DNA of 64,000 nt. Origin: Microbacteriaceae bacterium. Its GTDB lineage: Bacteria > Actinomycetota > Actinomycetes > Actinomycetales > Microbacteriaceae. Made by a program: the position numbers and the translations under genes. Where the stretch lies: NCBI GenBank assembly GCA_025464995.1, contig JAODMO010000021.1:1-64000 (forward strand), given 5' to 3'. The notes beneath the pieces are model-generated. The model searched no databases. It saw only the letters and a list, made by a program, of their open reading frames with translations, and was not told where the DNA came from. This document shows positions 36,224-44,287 of this stretch, one piece after another; position 1 is the first letter of the stretch, and each line of letters opens with the position of its first letter.

Positions 36224-37171
36224 TCAATCGACTTCCGGCTTGAGCGCACGGATGTACGCGATGGAGAAGATGGCACCGACGATCAGCATGATGGTGGCGA
36301 TCGCCGTTCCGAATCCGAGCTTGCCGAATTGAAATGCCTCTTGAAATGCGAGCACGGGGAGCGTGGAGCTGTCCGTGCCGGGGCCGCCGCCCGTCATGAC
36401 GAATATCAGGGTGAACACTGACAGCGTCTGCAGCGTCGTGAGCATGAGATTGGTCGAGATGCTGCGCCGGATCATCGGGAGCGTGATGAACACGAGCCGC
36501 TGCCATCCGCGGGCACCGTCGACCTCGGCGGACTCGGTGACCTCGGGCGGAACGTCTTGCAGGGCGGCGGAGTACACGAGCATCGAGAACGCGGTGCCAC
36601 GCCAGATGTTGGCCAGGATGACCGACAGCATCGGCAGCGCATACAACCAATTGGGGCCGTCGATGCCGATTCCGGAGAGCATGGTGTTGAGGGTGCCGGT
36701 GTCGTTGAAGAACGCGTATGCCGCGAACGACGCGACGATCTCGGGGAGGACCCACGCGGTCACGACCACGGTGCCGACGAGCGAGCGGATGATGCGGCTG
36801 GAGGACCGCATCAAAATCGCGAGGCCGAGCCCGACGACGTTCTGGCCGACGATCGCCGACGCGATGAGGAACACCAGGGTGAGCAGCACCGACTTGGGGA
36901 AGTCCGGGTCGGCGAAGAGGGCGGTGTAGTTGCGCAGACCGACGAAGGTCGAGTTCTGGGCCGATGCCCCCGACAATGACGAATCGGTGAGCGACCCGTA
37001 GAAGGAGCTGATGACGGGGCCGAGGAGGAAGACCGCCAACAGCACCGTCGCGGGCAGGAGGGGGATGCTGCGCAGCAGCGAGCGGCGCGTTGCGGTGGTC
37101 GAGCGGACCGGCCGAGGGGGCGGCTCGTGGCCGGGCACCCGGTCAGACCGCACCAGTGTCGGTGCAGACAT
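36224..37171 (-). CDS. Sugar ABC transporter permease (MalF-type)
   Basis: PPEVTESAEVDGARGWQRLVFITLPMIRRS EAA loop, multiple TM. Confidence 0.93.
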   Translation of the reverse strand: MSAPTLVRSDRVPGHEPPPRPVRSTTATRRSLLRSIPLLPATVLLAVFLLGPVISSFYGSLTDSSLSGASAQNSTFVGLRNYTALFADPDFPKSVLLTLVFLIASAIVGQNVVGLGLAILMRSSSRIIRSLVGTVVVTAWVLPEIVASFAAYAFFNDTGTLNTMLSGIGIDGPNWLYALPMLSVILANIWRGTAFSMLVYSAALQDVPPEVTESAEVDGARGWQRLVFITLPMIRRSISTNLMLTTLQTLSVFTLIFVMTGGGPGTDSSTLPVLAFQEAFQFGKLGFGTAIATIMLIVGAIFSIAYIRALKPEVD

Positions 37172-37174
37172 CGA

Positions 37175-38530
37175 TCACTCCCCGCTTGTCGTGTTGTCTT
37201 CTCCGACGATGCCGACCACCGCGTCGTCGTACGCCGCGGCGGCGTCTTCCGGGCTCTGCTGGCCGGTCATGACCGACTCCATCGCCACCGTGATAGCGCT
37301 CGAGATTTCGGCGTAGTCACTGGTTGCCGGCCGGAAGTTCGTGACCTCGACGATGTCGGAGAAGAATCCGAAACTCGGGTTCGCCTCCTGGTAGGCCGGG
37401 TCTTTCGAGACGTCGTCGCGAACGGCGATCTGGCTCGCCGCGACGTCGTACGCCTGCGAGTTCTCCTTGTTGAGGGCGAGGGAGATGAAGTCCCACGCAG
37501 CATCCGGGTTCTTCGACTTGGCGCCCATGGCGAGCGTCCAGCCGCCCGACATGCTCGTCGCCCCCGGCTCGTCGCCGGTCTGCGTCGGCATCGCGGCCTG
37601 GCCCATGACGTCGCTCCACTCGGGCCAGGGCGCCGTGCCGGTCTCGAGCCACGTGCCGCTGAGCCAGGAACCGTCGATCCCCATGGCGAGCTTGCCCTGC
37701 GGCATCCACTCGGCCGACACGAGGTTGCCCACGTTCTTGTCGAGCGCCTGCTCGGGAGTCGGGCCGAGATCCCCCTGGTAGACGTCTTCGATGAACCCGA
37801 GCGAGTCGACGAAGCCCTTCGACCCCGTCACCCACTTCTTCGAGTCGGTGTCGTACAGCGTGTCGCCGGTGCCGTAGAGGAGCATCTCGAAGCCCTGCAT
37901 GGTCGCGGCCTCTCCCTGCGCCTTGCCGGAATACACGTTGAGCGGTGTGACGTCGGGGAGTTCGTCCTTGATCGTCGCGGCGGCGTCGAGCACGTCCTCC
38001 CACGTCTTCGGCTCGAACGGCACCGGCAGGCCGGCCTGGGCGAAGAGCTCCTTGTTGTACCAGATGGCACGGGTGTCGGTGCCCATCGGGATGCCGTAGG
38101 TCTTTCCGTCGCTGCCGAGACCGGCGCTCTTCGCGTTCTCGTAGAAGTTTCCCCATTCGTCCCACTTCGCGGTGTAGGCGTCGAGTGCCGCGAGGTATCC
38201 CGCGTCGCTGTCGGGCTGCACCCGGAAGGTGTCTTCGTACATGACGTCGGGTGCCGTCGCAGCCGACTTGTTCATGAGGGCGAGCTTCGTCGCGTAGTCG
38301 TTCTCCTGGGCCTCGATGGGCACCAGCTTCACCGTCATCCCCTTGTGGGCGGCTTCGAACTCTGCCTTCACGGCTTTCATGTGGTTGTCGACTTGGACGA
38401 ACGTGCCGAACTTCTGGTATGCGACCTTGATGGTGTCCGACTGGCCGCTGGATTCCCCGGCCGAGCAGCCTGACAGGATGAGCGCTGCGACAGCACCTAA
38501 TGAGATGACCGTAACCGTCGATATTTTCAT
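37175..38530 (-). CDS. Extracellular sugar-binding lipoprotein
   Basis: LILSGCSAGESSGQSDTIKVAYQKFG; KWDEWGNFYENAKSAG. Confidence 0.92.
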   Translation of the reverse strand: MKISTVTVISLGAVAALILSGCSAGESSGQSDTIKVAYQKFGTFVQVDNHMKAVKAEFEAAHKGMTVKLVPIEAQENDYATKLALMNKSAATAPDVMYEDTFRVQPDSDAGYLAALDAYTAKWDEWGNFYENAKSAGLGSDGKTYGIPMGTDTRAIWYNKELFAQAGLPVPFEPKTWEDVLDAAATIKDELPDVTPLNVYSGKAQGEAATMQGFEMLLYGTGDTLYDTDSKKWVTGSKGFVDSLGFIEDVYQGDLGPTPEQALDKNVGNLVSAEWMPQGKLAMGIDGSWLSGTWLETGTAPWPEWSDVMGQAAMPTQTGDEPGATSMSGGWTLAMGAKSKNPDAAWDFISLALNKENSQAYDVAASQIAVRDDVSKDPAYQEANPSFGFFSDIVEVTNFRPATSDYAEISSAITVAMESVMTGQQSPEDAAAAYDDAVVGIVGEDNTTSGE

Positions 38531-38592
38531 GGAATCCTCTTTGAGTCCGTGGTGCTGGTTCCCTCGGCGCCTTCGCCGGTGGCAGTGCGTTC

Positions 38593-38626
38593 GTATAACT
38601 AAACCTGTTGGACTAATTCCTGTCAA
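38593..38626 (-). promoter_or_regulatory. Promoter with overlapping direct-repeat operator of the mannoside ABC/GH38 operon
   Basis: Minus strand: TTGACA-GGAATTAGTCCAACAGG-TTTAGTTATACGA; consensus -35 and repeated TTAGT half-sites. Confidence 0.6.
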
Positions 38627-38665
38627 GAGAAGCCGTCGTTCGGCGCGACGGTGTCTCGCAGGCGG

Positions 38666-39895
38666 TCAGGGGGCGATATAGAGCGTCGACGACCGTGGAG
38701 ACAACGTCGCATCGAGTACGAGGCACGCGGCACCGACCGCTGCCACGTTGTCGCCGACGGTGGATTCGGCGACCGTGACCGGCCCCGTCGTCATCAGCGC
38801 GGGCGATCGGTTGATCAATTCGACGACATTGCGCGACACCGCCGTCGAGATGCGCTGCCAGTAGGGGCCCCCGAAGACGACGTGGGGGATGTCGAGCACG
38901 TTGACGATGGTAACGATGGCATCGGCCATGTGGCGCGCCACTCCGTCGAGCAGATCGACCGCCCGCTCGTCCCCGGCATACGCCAGCTGAGCGACGCGGG
39001 AGAAGCTCTCGTCGACGACGGCCGTCCCGAGTGGAACCGCGGGGGAGTCGAGGAGGCCGGCCGCGATGGCGCTGCCGACAATCGTCTCCGGGCTCACCGC
39101 GTCGCCGAGGCAGCCACGCCGTCCGCAACGGCAGACGGGGCCGTCGGGATCGACGATGACGTGCCCCACGTCGCCCGCATTGCTGGTGGTGCCTCGAAGG
39201 ACCTCCCGGCCCAGTACGATTCCCACGCCGACTCCGGTGCCGTAGTAGAAGAACACGAAGCTGTCGCGCTCGTGTCCCGTGCTCGTCCACAGCTCGGCCA
39301 CCGCCGCGCTGGTGACGTCCTTCTCGAGTAGGACGAAGAGCCCCGTCGCCTTCGCCAACTCGTCGCGCAACGCGACGCCGTGCCAGTTCGTGAGAAGGGG
39401 TGGATCGAGCACTATGCCGCGATTGATATCGATCGGACCCGGTGACGCGATGCCGACACCGAGAACGCGAGACCGGTCGATCCCGGACTCCTCGATGATC
39501 GCCTCGATAGAGTCGCGCATCTCAGCGACGACGGTGGCGGGGTCGACCGCGGAGGTGGTGTGGGTGGCGCTGTGGGCGAGGATCTCGCCGTCGATGTTCA
39601 GCAGTACGTAGTTCGTCACGGCAGGGTCGATGTGCACGCCGATCGCGTAATGGCCCGAAGGATCGAGTTGCAGGATGGTGCGCGGCTTGCCGACTCCCAG
39701 ATTCTGGATGCCTGCCTCACGGATGATGCCCGCATCCAGCAATCGGCGCGACACGTTGGACACCGTCTGGGCGCTGAGTCCCGTTTGTTCGGCAATCTCG
39801 ACGCGGCTCAGCCCCGCCGGGGTGCGACGGATGGTGTCGAGCACGACCGTCTGGTTGAATCCGCCGAGTGCGCGGAGATTCGAGCCTCGTTGCAT
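38666..39895 (-). CDS. ROK-family transcriptional regulator
   Basis: N-terminal HTH LSRVEIAEQTGLSAQTVSNVSRRLLDAGI; CRCGRRGCLGDAVS. Confidence 0.93.
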   Translation of the reverse strand: MQRGSNLRALGGFNQTVVLDTIRRTPAGLSRVEIAEQTGLSAQTVSNVSRRLLDAGIIREAGIQNLGVGKPRTILQLDPSGHYAIGVHIDPAVTNYVLLNIDGEILAHSATHTTSAVDPATVVAEMRDSIEAIIEESGIDRSRVLGVGIASPGPIDINRGIVLDPPLLTNWHGVALRDELAKATGLFVLLEKDVTSAAVAELWTSTGHERDSFVFFYYGTGVGVGIVLGREVLRGTTSNAGDVGHVIVDPDGPVCRCGRRGCLGDAVSPETIVGSAIAAGLLDSPAVPLGTAVVDESFSRVAQLAYAGDERAVDLLDGVARHMADAIVTIVNVLDIPHVVFGGPYWQRISTAVSRNVVELINRSPALMTTGPVTVAESTVGDNVAAVGAACLVLDATLSPRSSTLYIAP

Positions 39896-40025
39896 CCTGT
39901 CTCCTCGCCTCGTGCGCAGGGTGCCAGTATGCCCTTCTCGCTGGCGGCCGCTCAACTGGCCCGCTCACGTCGATGCCGGCGCATCCTCGATACGACCACG
40001 TCCCTCGTCTACCATCGTCTCGTGG

Positions 40026-40265
40026 ATGGTGCACCGTCACGACCCGCGTCATCTTCATCCAGGCGCCGGTGCCGGGGCGCACGACGAGGGGTTCTCCGTC
40101 GACTTCCGACGGATGCCGAAGGAGGACGACGATGTCGTGCCGTTCGCGCACCGCGACCTCCACGCGGCCGCCCTCCCACGCTCGATCACGCGGACGACGT
40201 CGGGTGGGCACCAGCTCGGCGACGACCTGCGGATGATCGCTGCCGACATCCGCGCGACCGTATGA
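40026..40265 (+). CDS. Small hypothetical ORF
   Basis: MVHRHDPRHLHPGAGAGAHDEGFSVDFRRMPKEDDDVVPFAHRD...; high-GC third positions but no recognised family. Confidence 0.3.
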   Translation: MVHRHDPRHLHPGAGAGAHDEGFSVDFRRMPKEDDDVVPFAHRDLHAAALPRSITRTTSGGHQLGDDLRMIAADIRATV

Positions 40266-40282
40266 GTGTTGGCGTGCGCCGC

Positions 40283-40449
40283 TCACGCGTCTTGCAGCGC
40301 GAAGCTCACCGCCTCGTCGATCGAGAGGTCCGGCGCGAGATGGAGTCGCTCGACCGCGACTCGTGCATCTTCCGTTCGGCGGCGAGCTCCTTGAGGGTAG
40401 AACTGACGAAGACGCGCAGCCGTTGATCGGGCGTTCGGATACCACCCGA
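40283..40449 (-). pseudogene. Relic of a DUF4062-type regulator/ATPase (N- and C-terminal ends joined, internal deletion plus frameshift)
   Basis: TSGGIRTPDQRLRVFVSSTLKELAAER, then in another frame TEDARVAVERLHLAPDLSIDEAVSFALQDA*. Confidence 0.75.
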
Positions 40450-40531
40450 GGTGGTTTTCGTGCGTAGATTGTGGCGCTTGCAGCGCGCGTCTACCCCTCC
40501 GGCGTGCGATGCCTGGCGGGATCAGCCGCGG

Positions 40532-40954
40532 TCAGGCGGGCGGCCACACCCCGATGATGATCGCCATGATGACGATCGTCACGAACTCATGCGCGATGTT
40601 GAGCACCGTCAGTCCCGACGGGCGGCCGTCGAAGGCGTCGTGGGTGATGAACCGTGCGGCCGTGAACCCGGCCCACAGGATGATGGCCGTGACGAGCGCG
40701 TTGAGGAAGAAGCTGCCGCCGTAGAAGTCGAGCGAGATGAAGGCGGCTCCGGCCAGCACCCACGCGGTGATGAAGCTCACGATGACCGTGACGGCGATCG
40801 GCCACGTGGCGTCTTTCGCGTTGCCCGACGGCGTGATGTTGGCCTGCTTCATCCAGTAGTTGCCGAAGACGCGCGGGGTGTACCAGATCGAGCCGACCAC
40901 CATGCTCGAGAGCGTCGCGAGAAACACGGCCCAGTAGTTGATGTCGGGAACCAT
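40532..40954 (-). CDS. DUF1761 family membrane protein
   Basis: INYWAVFLATLSSMVVGSIWYTPRVFGNYWMKQANI...NIAHEFVTIVIMAIIIGVW. Confidence 0.9.
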   Translation of the reverse strand: MVPDINYWAVFLATLSSMVVGSIWYTPRVFGNYWMKQANITPSGNAKDATWPIAVTVIVSFITAWVLAGAAFISLDFYGGSFFLNALVTAIILWAGFTAARFITHDAFDGRPSGLTVLNIAHEFVTIVIMAIIIGVWPPA

Positions 40955-41002
40955 GGTCCCCCTCCTTCGCTTCGTTGACCACAGTGTAGGACTTCCGTGC
41001 GC

Positions 41003-41039
41003 CTATAAGCCTATGGCTGATATCACGCAGCTATAAGCC
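41003..41039. promoter_or_regulatory. Pair of CTATAAGCC repeats upstream of the DUF1761 gene
   Basis: CTATAAGCC at 41003-41011 and 41031-41039, 28 bp apart. Confidence 0.5.
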
Positions 41040-41041
41040 AT

Positions 41042-41881
41042 TCAGTTAAGGGCGGTGAAGCGGAGGACTATGGCGACGACGAGCACGAGCCCCCAGCTCG
41101 CGAAGCTGCCCACGAGGAAATACTCGGCCTTCGACCCCGCGGCGTCGTCTTTCGAGATCTCCGGGAAACGGATGATGCCCTTGGCCGCCACGACGGCGGC
41201 GATGGCGGTGAACTCGCCCGAGAGCGCAAGGGTCAGCAGGAAGATGCGTTCGAGCGGCCCGATGAAGCGTCCGCCTTTCAATGGCGCGAACGGCTCTGCG
41301 GCCGCCGCGACGGCGGGCCCCGCCGCCCGGCGCGACCACCGGCGCGAGCGCGGTGCCTCGACCTCCGTCGGCACGGGTGCCGAATCGGCCTGTTGCGCTT
41401 CCGACCCTGTGCCGCGCAGCGCCGCTCGCACGATCACGTTGGCGGTCTCGAACAGGAAGAGCACGCCGCCCACGGCGAGGGCGAAGGTGCTGAACGACAC
41501 CTCGTCGAGGGCGGTGTACGGCAACCGGGCGTACCAGCGGGTGAGCCATCCGGCCGGCGGGGCGACCGCGGGGCCCGCGACGAAGACGACGACGACCGCG
41601 AGTGCCAGCCCGCGGACGGCCCAATAGGCGGGGCGGTCGGAAGTCGCGCCCGTGCGCCGGGCATCGGGCGCGGCCGACGCGAACGGCGCAGTGGCCACGA
41701 TCCAGGAGACGAGGGCCGCGACCCCGACCGCGTTCCACCACCAGTCGAGACCGGTGCCCATAGCGCCGACTACGAAGACGGCCGCACCGGCGAGCGCGGC
41801 AGGCCAGAGCCCACCCGGCGCACGCGACCGCATCAGGTCGGAGACGCCGAGCGCGGCGAGGAGGAGGGCGAGGAGGATCAC
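41042..41881 (-). CDS. Multi-pass membrane protein with DUF3307-like C-terminus
   Basis: LKGGRFIGPLERIFLLTLALSGEFTAIAAVVAAKGIIRFPEI...AEYFLVGSFASWGLVLV; GTG start overlapping the SatD gene stop. Confidence 0.75.
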   Translation of the reverse strand: MILLALLLAALGVSDLMRSRAPGGLWPAALAGAAVFVVGAMGTGLDWWWNAVGVAALVSWIVATAPFASAAPDARRTGATSDRPAYWAVRGLALAVVVVFVAGPAVAPPAGWLTRWYARLPYTALDEVSFSTFALAVGGVLFLFETANVIVRAALRGTGSEAQQADSAPVPTEVEAPRSRRWSRRAAGPAVAAAAEPFAPLKGGRFIGPLERIFLLTLALSGEFTAIAAVVAAKGIIRFPEISKDDAAGSKAEYFLVGSFASWGLVLVVAIVLRFTALN

Positions 41882-42576
41882 GCGGCACCCCCGAGGATGA
41901 GGGTCTCGCTCGCGAGCAGGGCGGTCGCGCCGCTGCGTGAGAGACTCTGCGAGACCGCAGACTGGGAGATGCCCTCCTCGCGGGCGAGCTGCGCCTGGGT
42001 GCGCTCGAGCAGCTGTCCGAGCAGCAGCCTCCGGGCACGCGGCTGCATGGCGCCGACCATCTGGTCGCGGCAGAGGAGGTACGCGTTGACGAGGTGCTCG
42101 GCCGGGACGCCCGCCGGGGGCGCGTCCGCCGACGGTTCCGGGTCGGCGGAGTCGCCGGTAGCGAACCACGTGCGCACGAAGCCGAGCCGGGAGTACTCGT
42201 GCTCCCGTGCGGTGCCGATCGCCCTCCGCGCCGACCACCAGGCCGAACCATCCTGAATCGACCCCACCGCACCGGTGCCGACCGTGCGCAGCTCGCCGAG
42301 CCCGATGCCGAAGCGGCACTCCGCGCCGTCGGGGAGGCGCAGGCGCACGAGGAGTGTCGCACGCAGCGCCGCCGACAGGCCGGTGTACGCGCCCTGGAAC
42401 TCGTCGCCGACGGTGGGTTCGAGCGGCTGCAGCGCGGGCACGAGTCCATTGACGTCGCGGAGCACGTCGACGACCTCTGCCTGCAGCGCCCGGCGATCGG
42501 GATGCGTGCGTGACCGCGAGATGTCGACGATGACGGCGACGGCGTATCGCGATTCGTCGAGCTGCGAGCGACCCAT
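41878..42576 (-). CDS. SatD family protein (cyclase-like N-terminus plus C-terminal HTH)
   Basis: VAVIVDISRSRTHPDRRALQ...PTVGDEFQGAYTGLSAAL...CRFGIGLGELRTV...REEGISQSAVSQSLSRSGA. Confidence 0.85.
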   Translation of the reverse strand: MGRSQLDESRYAVAVIVDISRSRTHPDRRALQAEVVDVLRDVNGLVPALQPLEPTVGDEFQGAYTGLSAALRATLLVRLRLPDGAECRFGIGLGELRTVGTGAVGSIQDGSAWWSARRAIGTAREHEYSRLGFVRTWFATGDSADPEPSADAPPAGVPAEHLVNAYLLCRDQMVGAMQPRARRLLLGQLLERTQAQLAREEGISQSAVSQSLSRSGATALLASETLILGGAA

Positions 42577-42580
42577 ATCG

Positions 42581-42624
42581 TAAGCTTAGCGCTTATACCG
42601 GGCCGATATAAGGCCCAAGCTTAT
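42581..42624. promoter_or_regulatory. Two inverted repeats upstream of the SatD gene
   Basis: TAAGC-TTAGC-GCTTA (42581-42595) and ATAAG-GCCCAAG-CTTAT (42608-42624). Confidence 0.55.
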
Positions 42625-42819
42625 GTCGCCGCGTGTCGCGGCGATCGGGGCGGGCCCTCGATCTCGACGGCGGGCCACATTCCAGCCGACGGCTCACCCG
42701 GGCCGACATCGATGAGCCGCACCTCGCCGGCGAAGTCTGGGCCGGGACGAACCAGCCTGCGCGGCCGGGTGCACGCGCCCCCGCCCGCGGCGAGCAGCGG
42801 TTGCGAGGACGGCGTGCCG

Positions 42820-43716
42820 TCATCCCGGGTCGCGCGGTGAGATGGTGAATTCGACGTTCGCCCCGGTCCACTGGATGTACACCCGGTCTGCCACGACATT
42901 GACTCCCAATTGGTGAAATTCCTCGGCGGTGACACACACCTCCGCCATCTCCGTGCTGGCCGAGAGCGCGGTCGTCACGATGCAATAGCCGGCCCCCCGG
43001 TCCTGCGCGACCCAGACCCGCAGGCGGCCCGCCGACCCGACGTAGCGGGATGACGCCGGGTCGACCGCGTTTCCGGCTTGGGGCAGCTCGTCGACGGGAG
43101 CCTGCGCGACGTCGAACCATGTCCTCGCACCTATCCGGGCGTCCCCCCGCTCTGCCTCGGCGGGTTCGGCCGAGCGGCTTCCGCCCTGCGTCGCCGAAGC
43201 GTCTCCCGTCGGCTGCGCCTCTCGGCCTGCCGAGCCCAACCCGGCCACGGTGAAGATAACTGCGGTGGCCAGAAGGCCGCCCGCGAACGCCGCGGCAAGA
43301 GGGAGCCATCTCCGTCGCTCCGGTTGAGCGACGTCCACTACAGCGTCCCCTTGCGATCCTGCGGGTGAACCAGATCGGGATTCCGTTGTCGCGGCCTCGT
43401 AGCGGCGAATGCCGTCTTCCAGTGCCGTGGTCGCTGCTTGTCGGGATGAGTACGCGTCGCGCAGCGCGGCCGCAGCGACTTCCACCTCGTCGGCGCTGTG
43501 TCCGGGTCCGAAGACGATCCGCTCGTGCTCCGCGGCCGTTGCGGACGCAATCCCGCTGTCGACCTGCTGGCCCGGCCGACAGATGTCCCGCAGCAGCTCG
43601 ATCGGATCCTCAGACCCGGAATATCCTTCCAAGAAGCGTGCCAGGGCGTGCGGGCTCGAGGAGATCTCGCCGAGTACCGCACAAGCCCTCGCCCGCCACT
43701 CGTCCCGGTCGTTCAT
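42820..43716 (-). CDS. Hypothetical protein with cytosolic N-terminal helical domain, one TM and extracytoplasmic C-terminus
   Basis: MNDRDEWRARACAVLGEISSSPHALARFLEGYS...RRRWLPLAAAFAGGLLATAVIFTVAGLG; anti-sigma-like layout but no assigned family. Confidence 0.7.
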   Translation of the reverse strand: MNDRDEWRARACAVLGEISSSPHALARFLEGYSGSEDPIELLRDICRPGQQVDSGIASATAAEHERIVFGPGHSADEVEVAAAALRDAYSSRQAATTALEDGIRRYEAATTESRSGSPAGSQGDAVVDVAQPERRRWLPLAAAFAGGLLATAVIFTVAGLGSAGREAQPTGDASATQGGSRSAEPAEAERGDARIGARTWFDVAQAPVDELPQAGNAVDPASSRYVGSAGRLRVWVAQDRGAGYCIVTTALSASTEMAEVCVTAEEFHQLGVNVVADRVYIQWTGANVEFTISPRDPG

Positions 43717-43882
43717 CCATCGACCATAAGTCTCAGCCCAGGGGATCGTGGAGACCGTTGCGCTGTGCCATAACGACTCACCCGGGTCGAATGGAGCAAC
43801 CGCCCCGCTGCGCATCGTTGCGTACGTCGATGACGGGAGTGGCGTGTTCGCCGGTCGTCGCGCCGCCGCGTACCGTGGACGC

Positions 43883-44287
43883 ATGACGACGTCACGCTCC
43901 GACACCTTGCGTTTTCCGCCCTTCTGGGCTGCGGCGATCGACGGCGCCGTCGTGCTGCTCTTCGTGCTCATCGGCCGGGCGTCGCACGACGAAGATCCGG
44001 TGATCGGGGCGCTCACCACCTACTGGCCCTTTCTTGTCGGGCTGCTGCTCGGTTGGCTGATCGCCCGCGGATGGCGCGCGCCGCTCTCGCTCGTGCGCAC
44101 GGCGCTCCCCGTCTGGGCCGTCACGGTCGTGGTCGGGCTGCTGCTGCGCGCGGTGACGGGCCAGGGGGTTCAGCCGAGCTTCGTGATCGTCACGAGCGTC
44201 GTCCTCGCCGTCTTCCTTCTCGGCTGGCGCGCGGTCGTGGGCTTCGTCGTACGTCGTCAGTCGCGCAAGGCGCTCACCCGCACGTAG
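43883..44287 (+). CDS. DUF3054 family membrane protein
   Basis: FPPFWAAAIDGAVVLLFVLIGRASHDE...TYWPFLVGLLLGWLIARGWRAP. Confidence 0.88.
   Translation: MTTSRSDTLRFPPFWAAAIDGAVVLLFVLIGRASHDEDPVIGALTTYWPFLVGLLLGWLIARGWRAPLSLVRTALPVWAVTVVVGLLLRAVTGQGVQPSFVIVTSVVLAVFLLGWRAVVGFVVRRQSRKALTRT

Noticed and set aside
40441-40455. ACCACC-CGA-GGTGGT palindrome as a recombinase attachment site
   Set aside because: No integrase or element boundary nearby; it falls within the DUF4062 relic reading frame
42621-42819. ORF segment DDGTPSSQPLLAAGGGACTRPRRLVRPGPDFAGEVRLIDVGPGEPSAGMWPAVEIEGPP downstream of the 42820 gene
   Set aside because: Looks partly protein-like (possible small relic) but no start, RBS or confident family could be assigned
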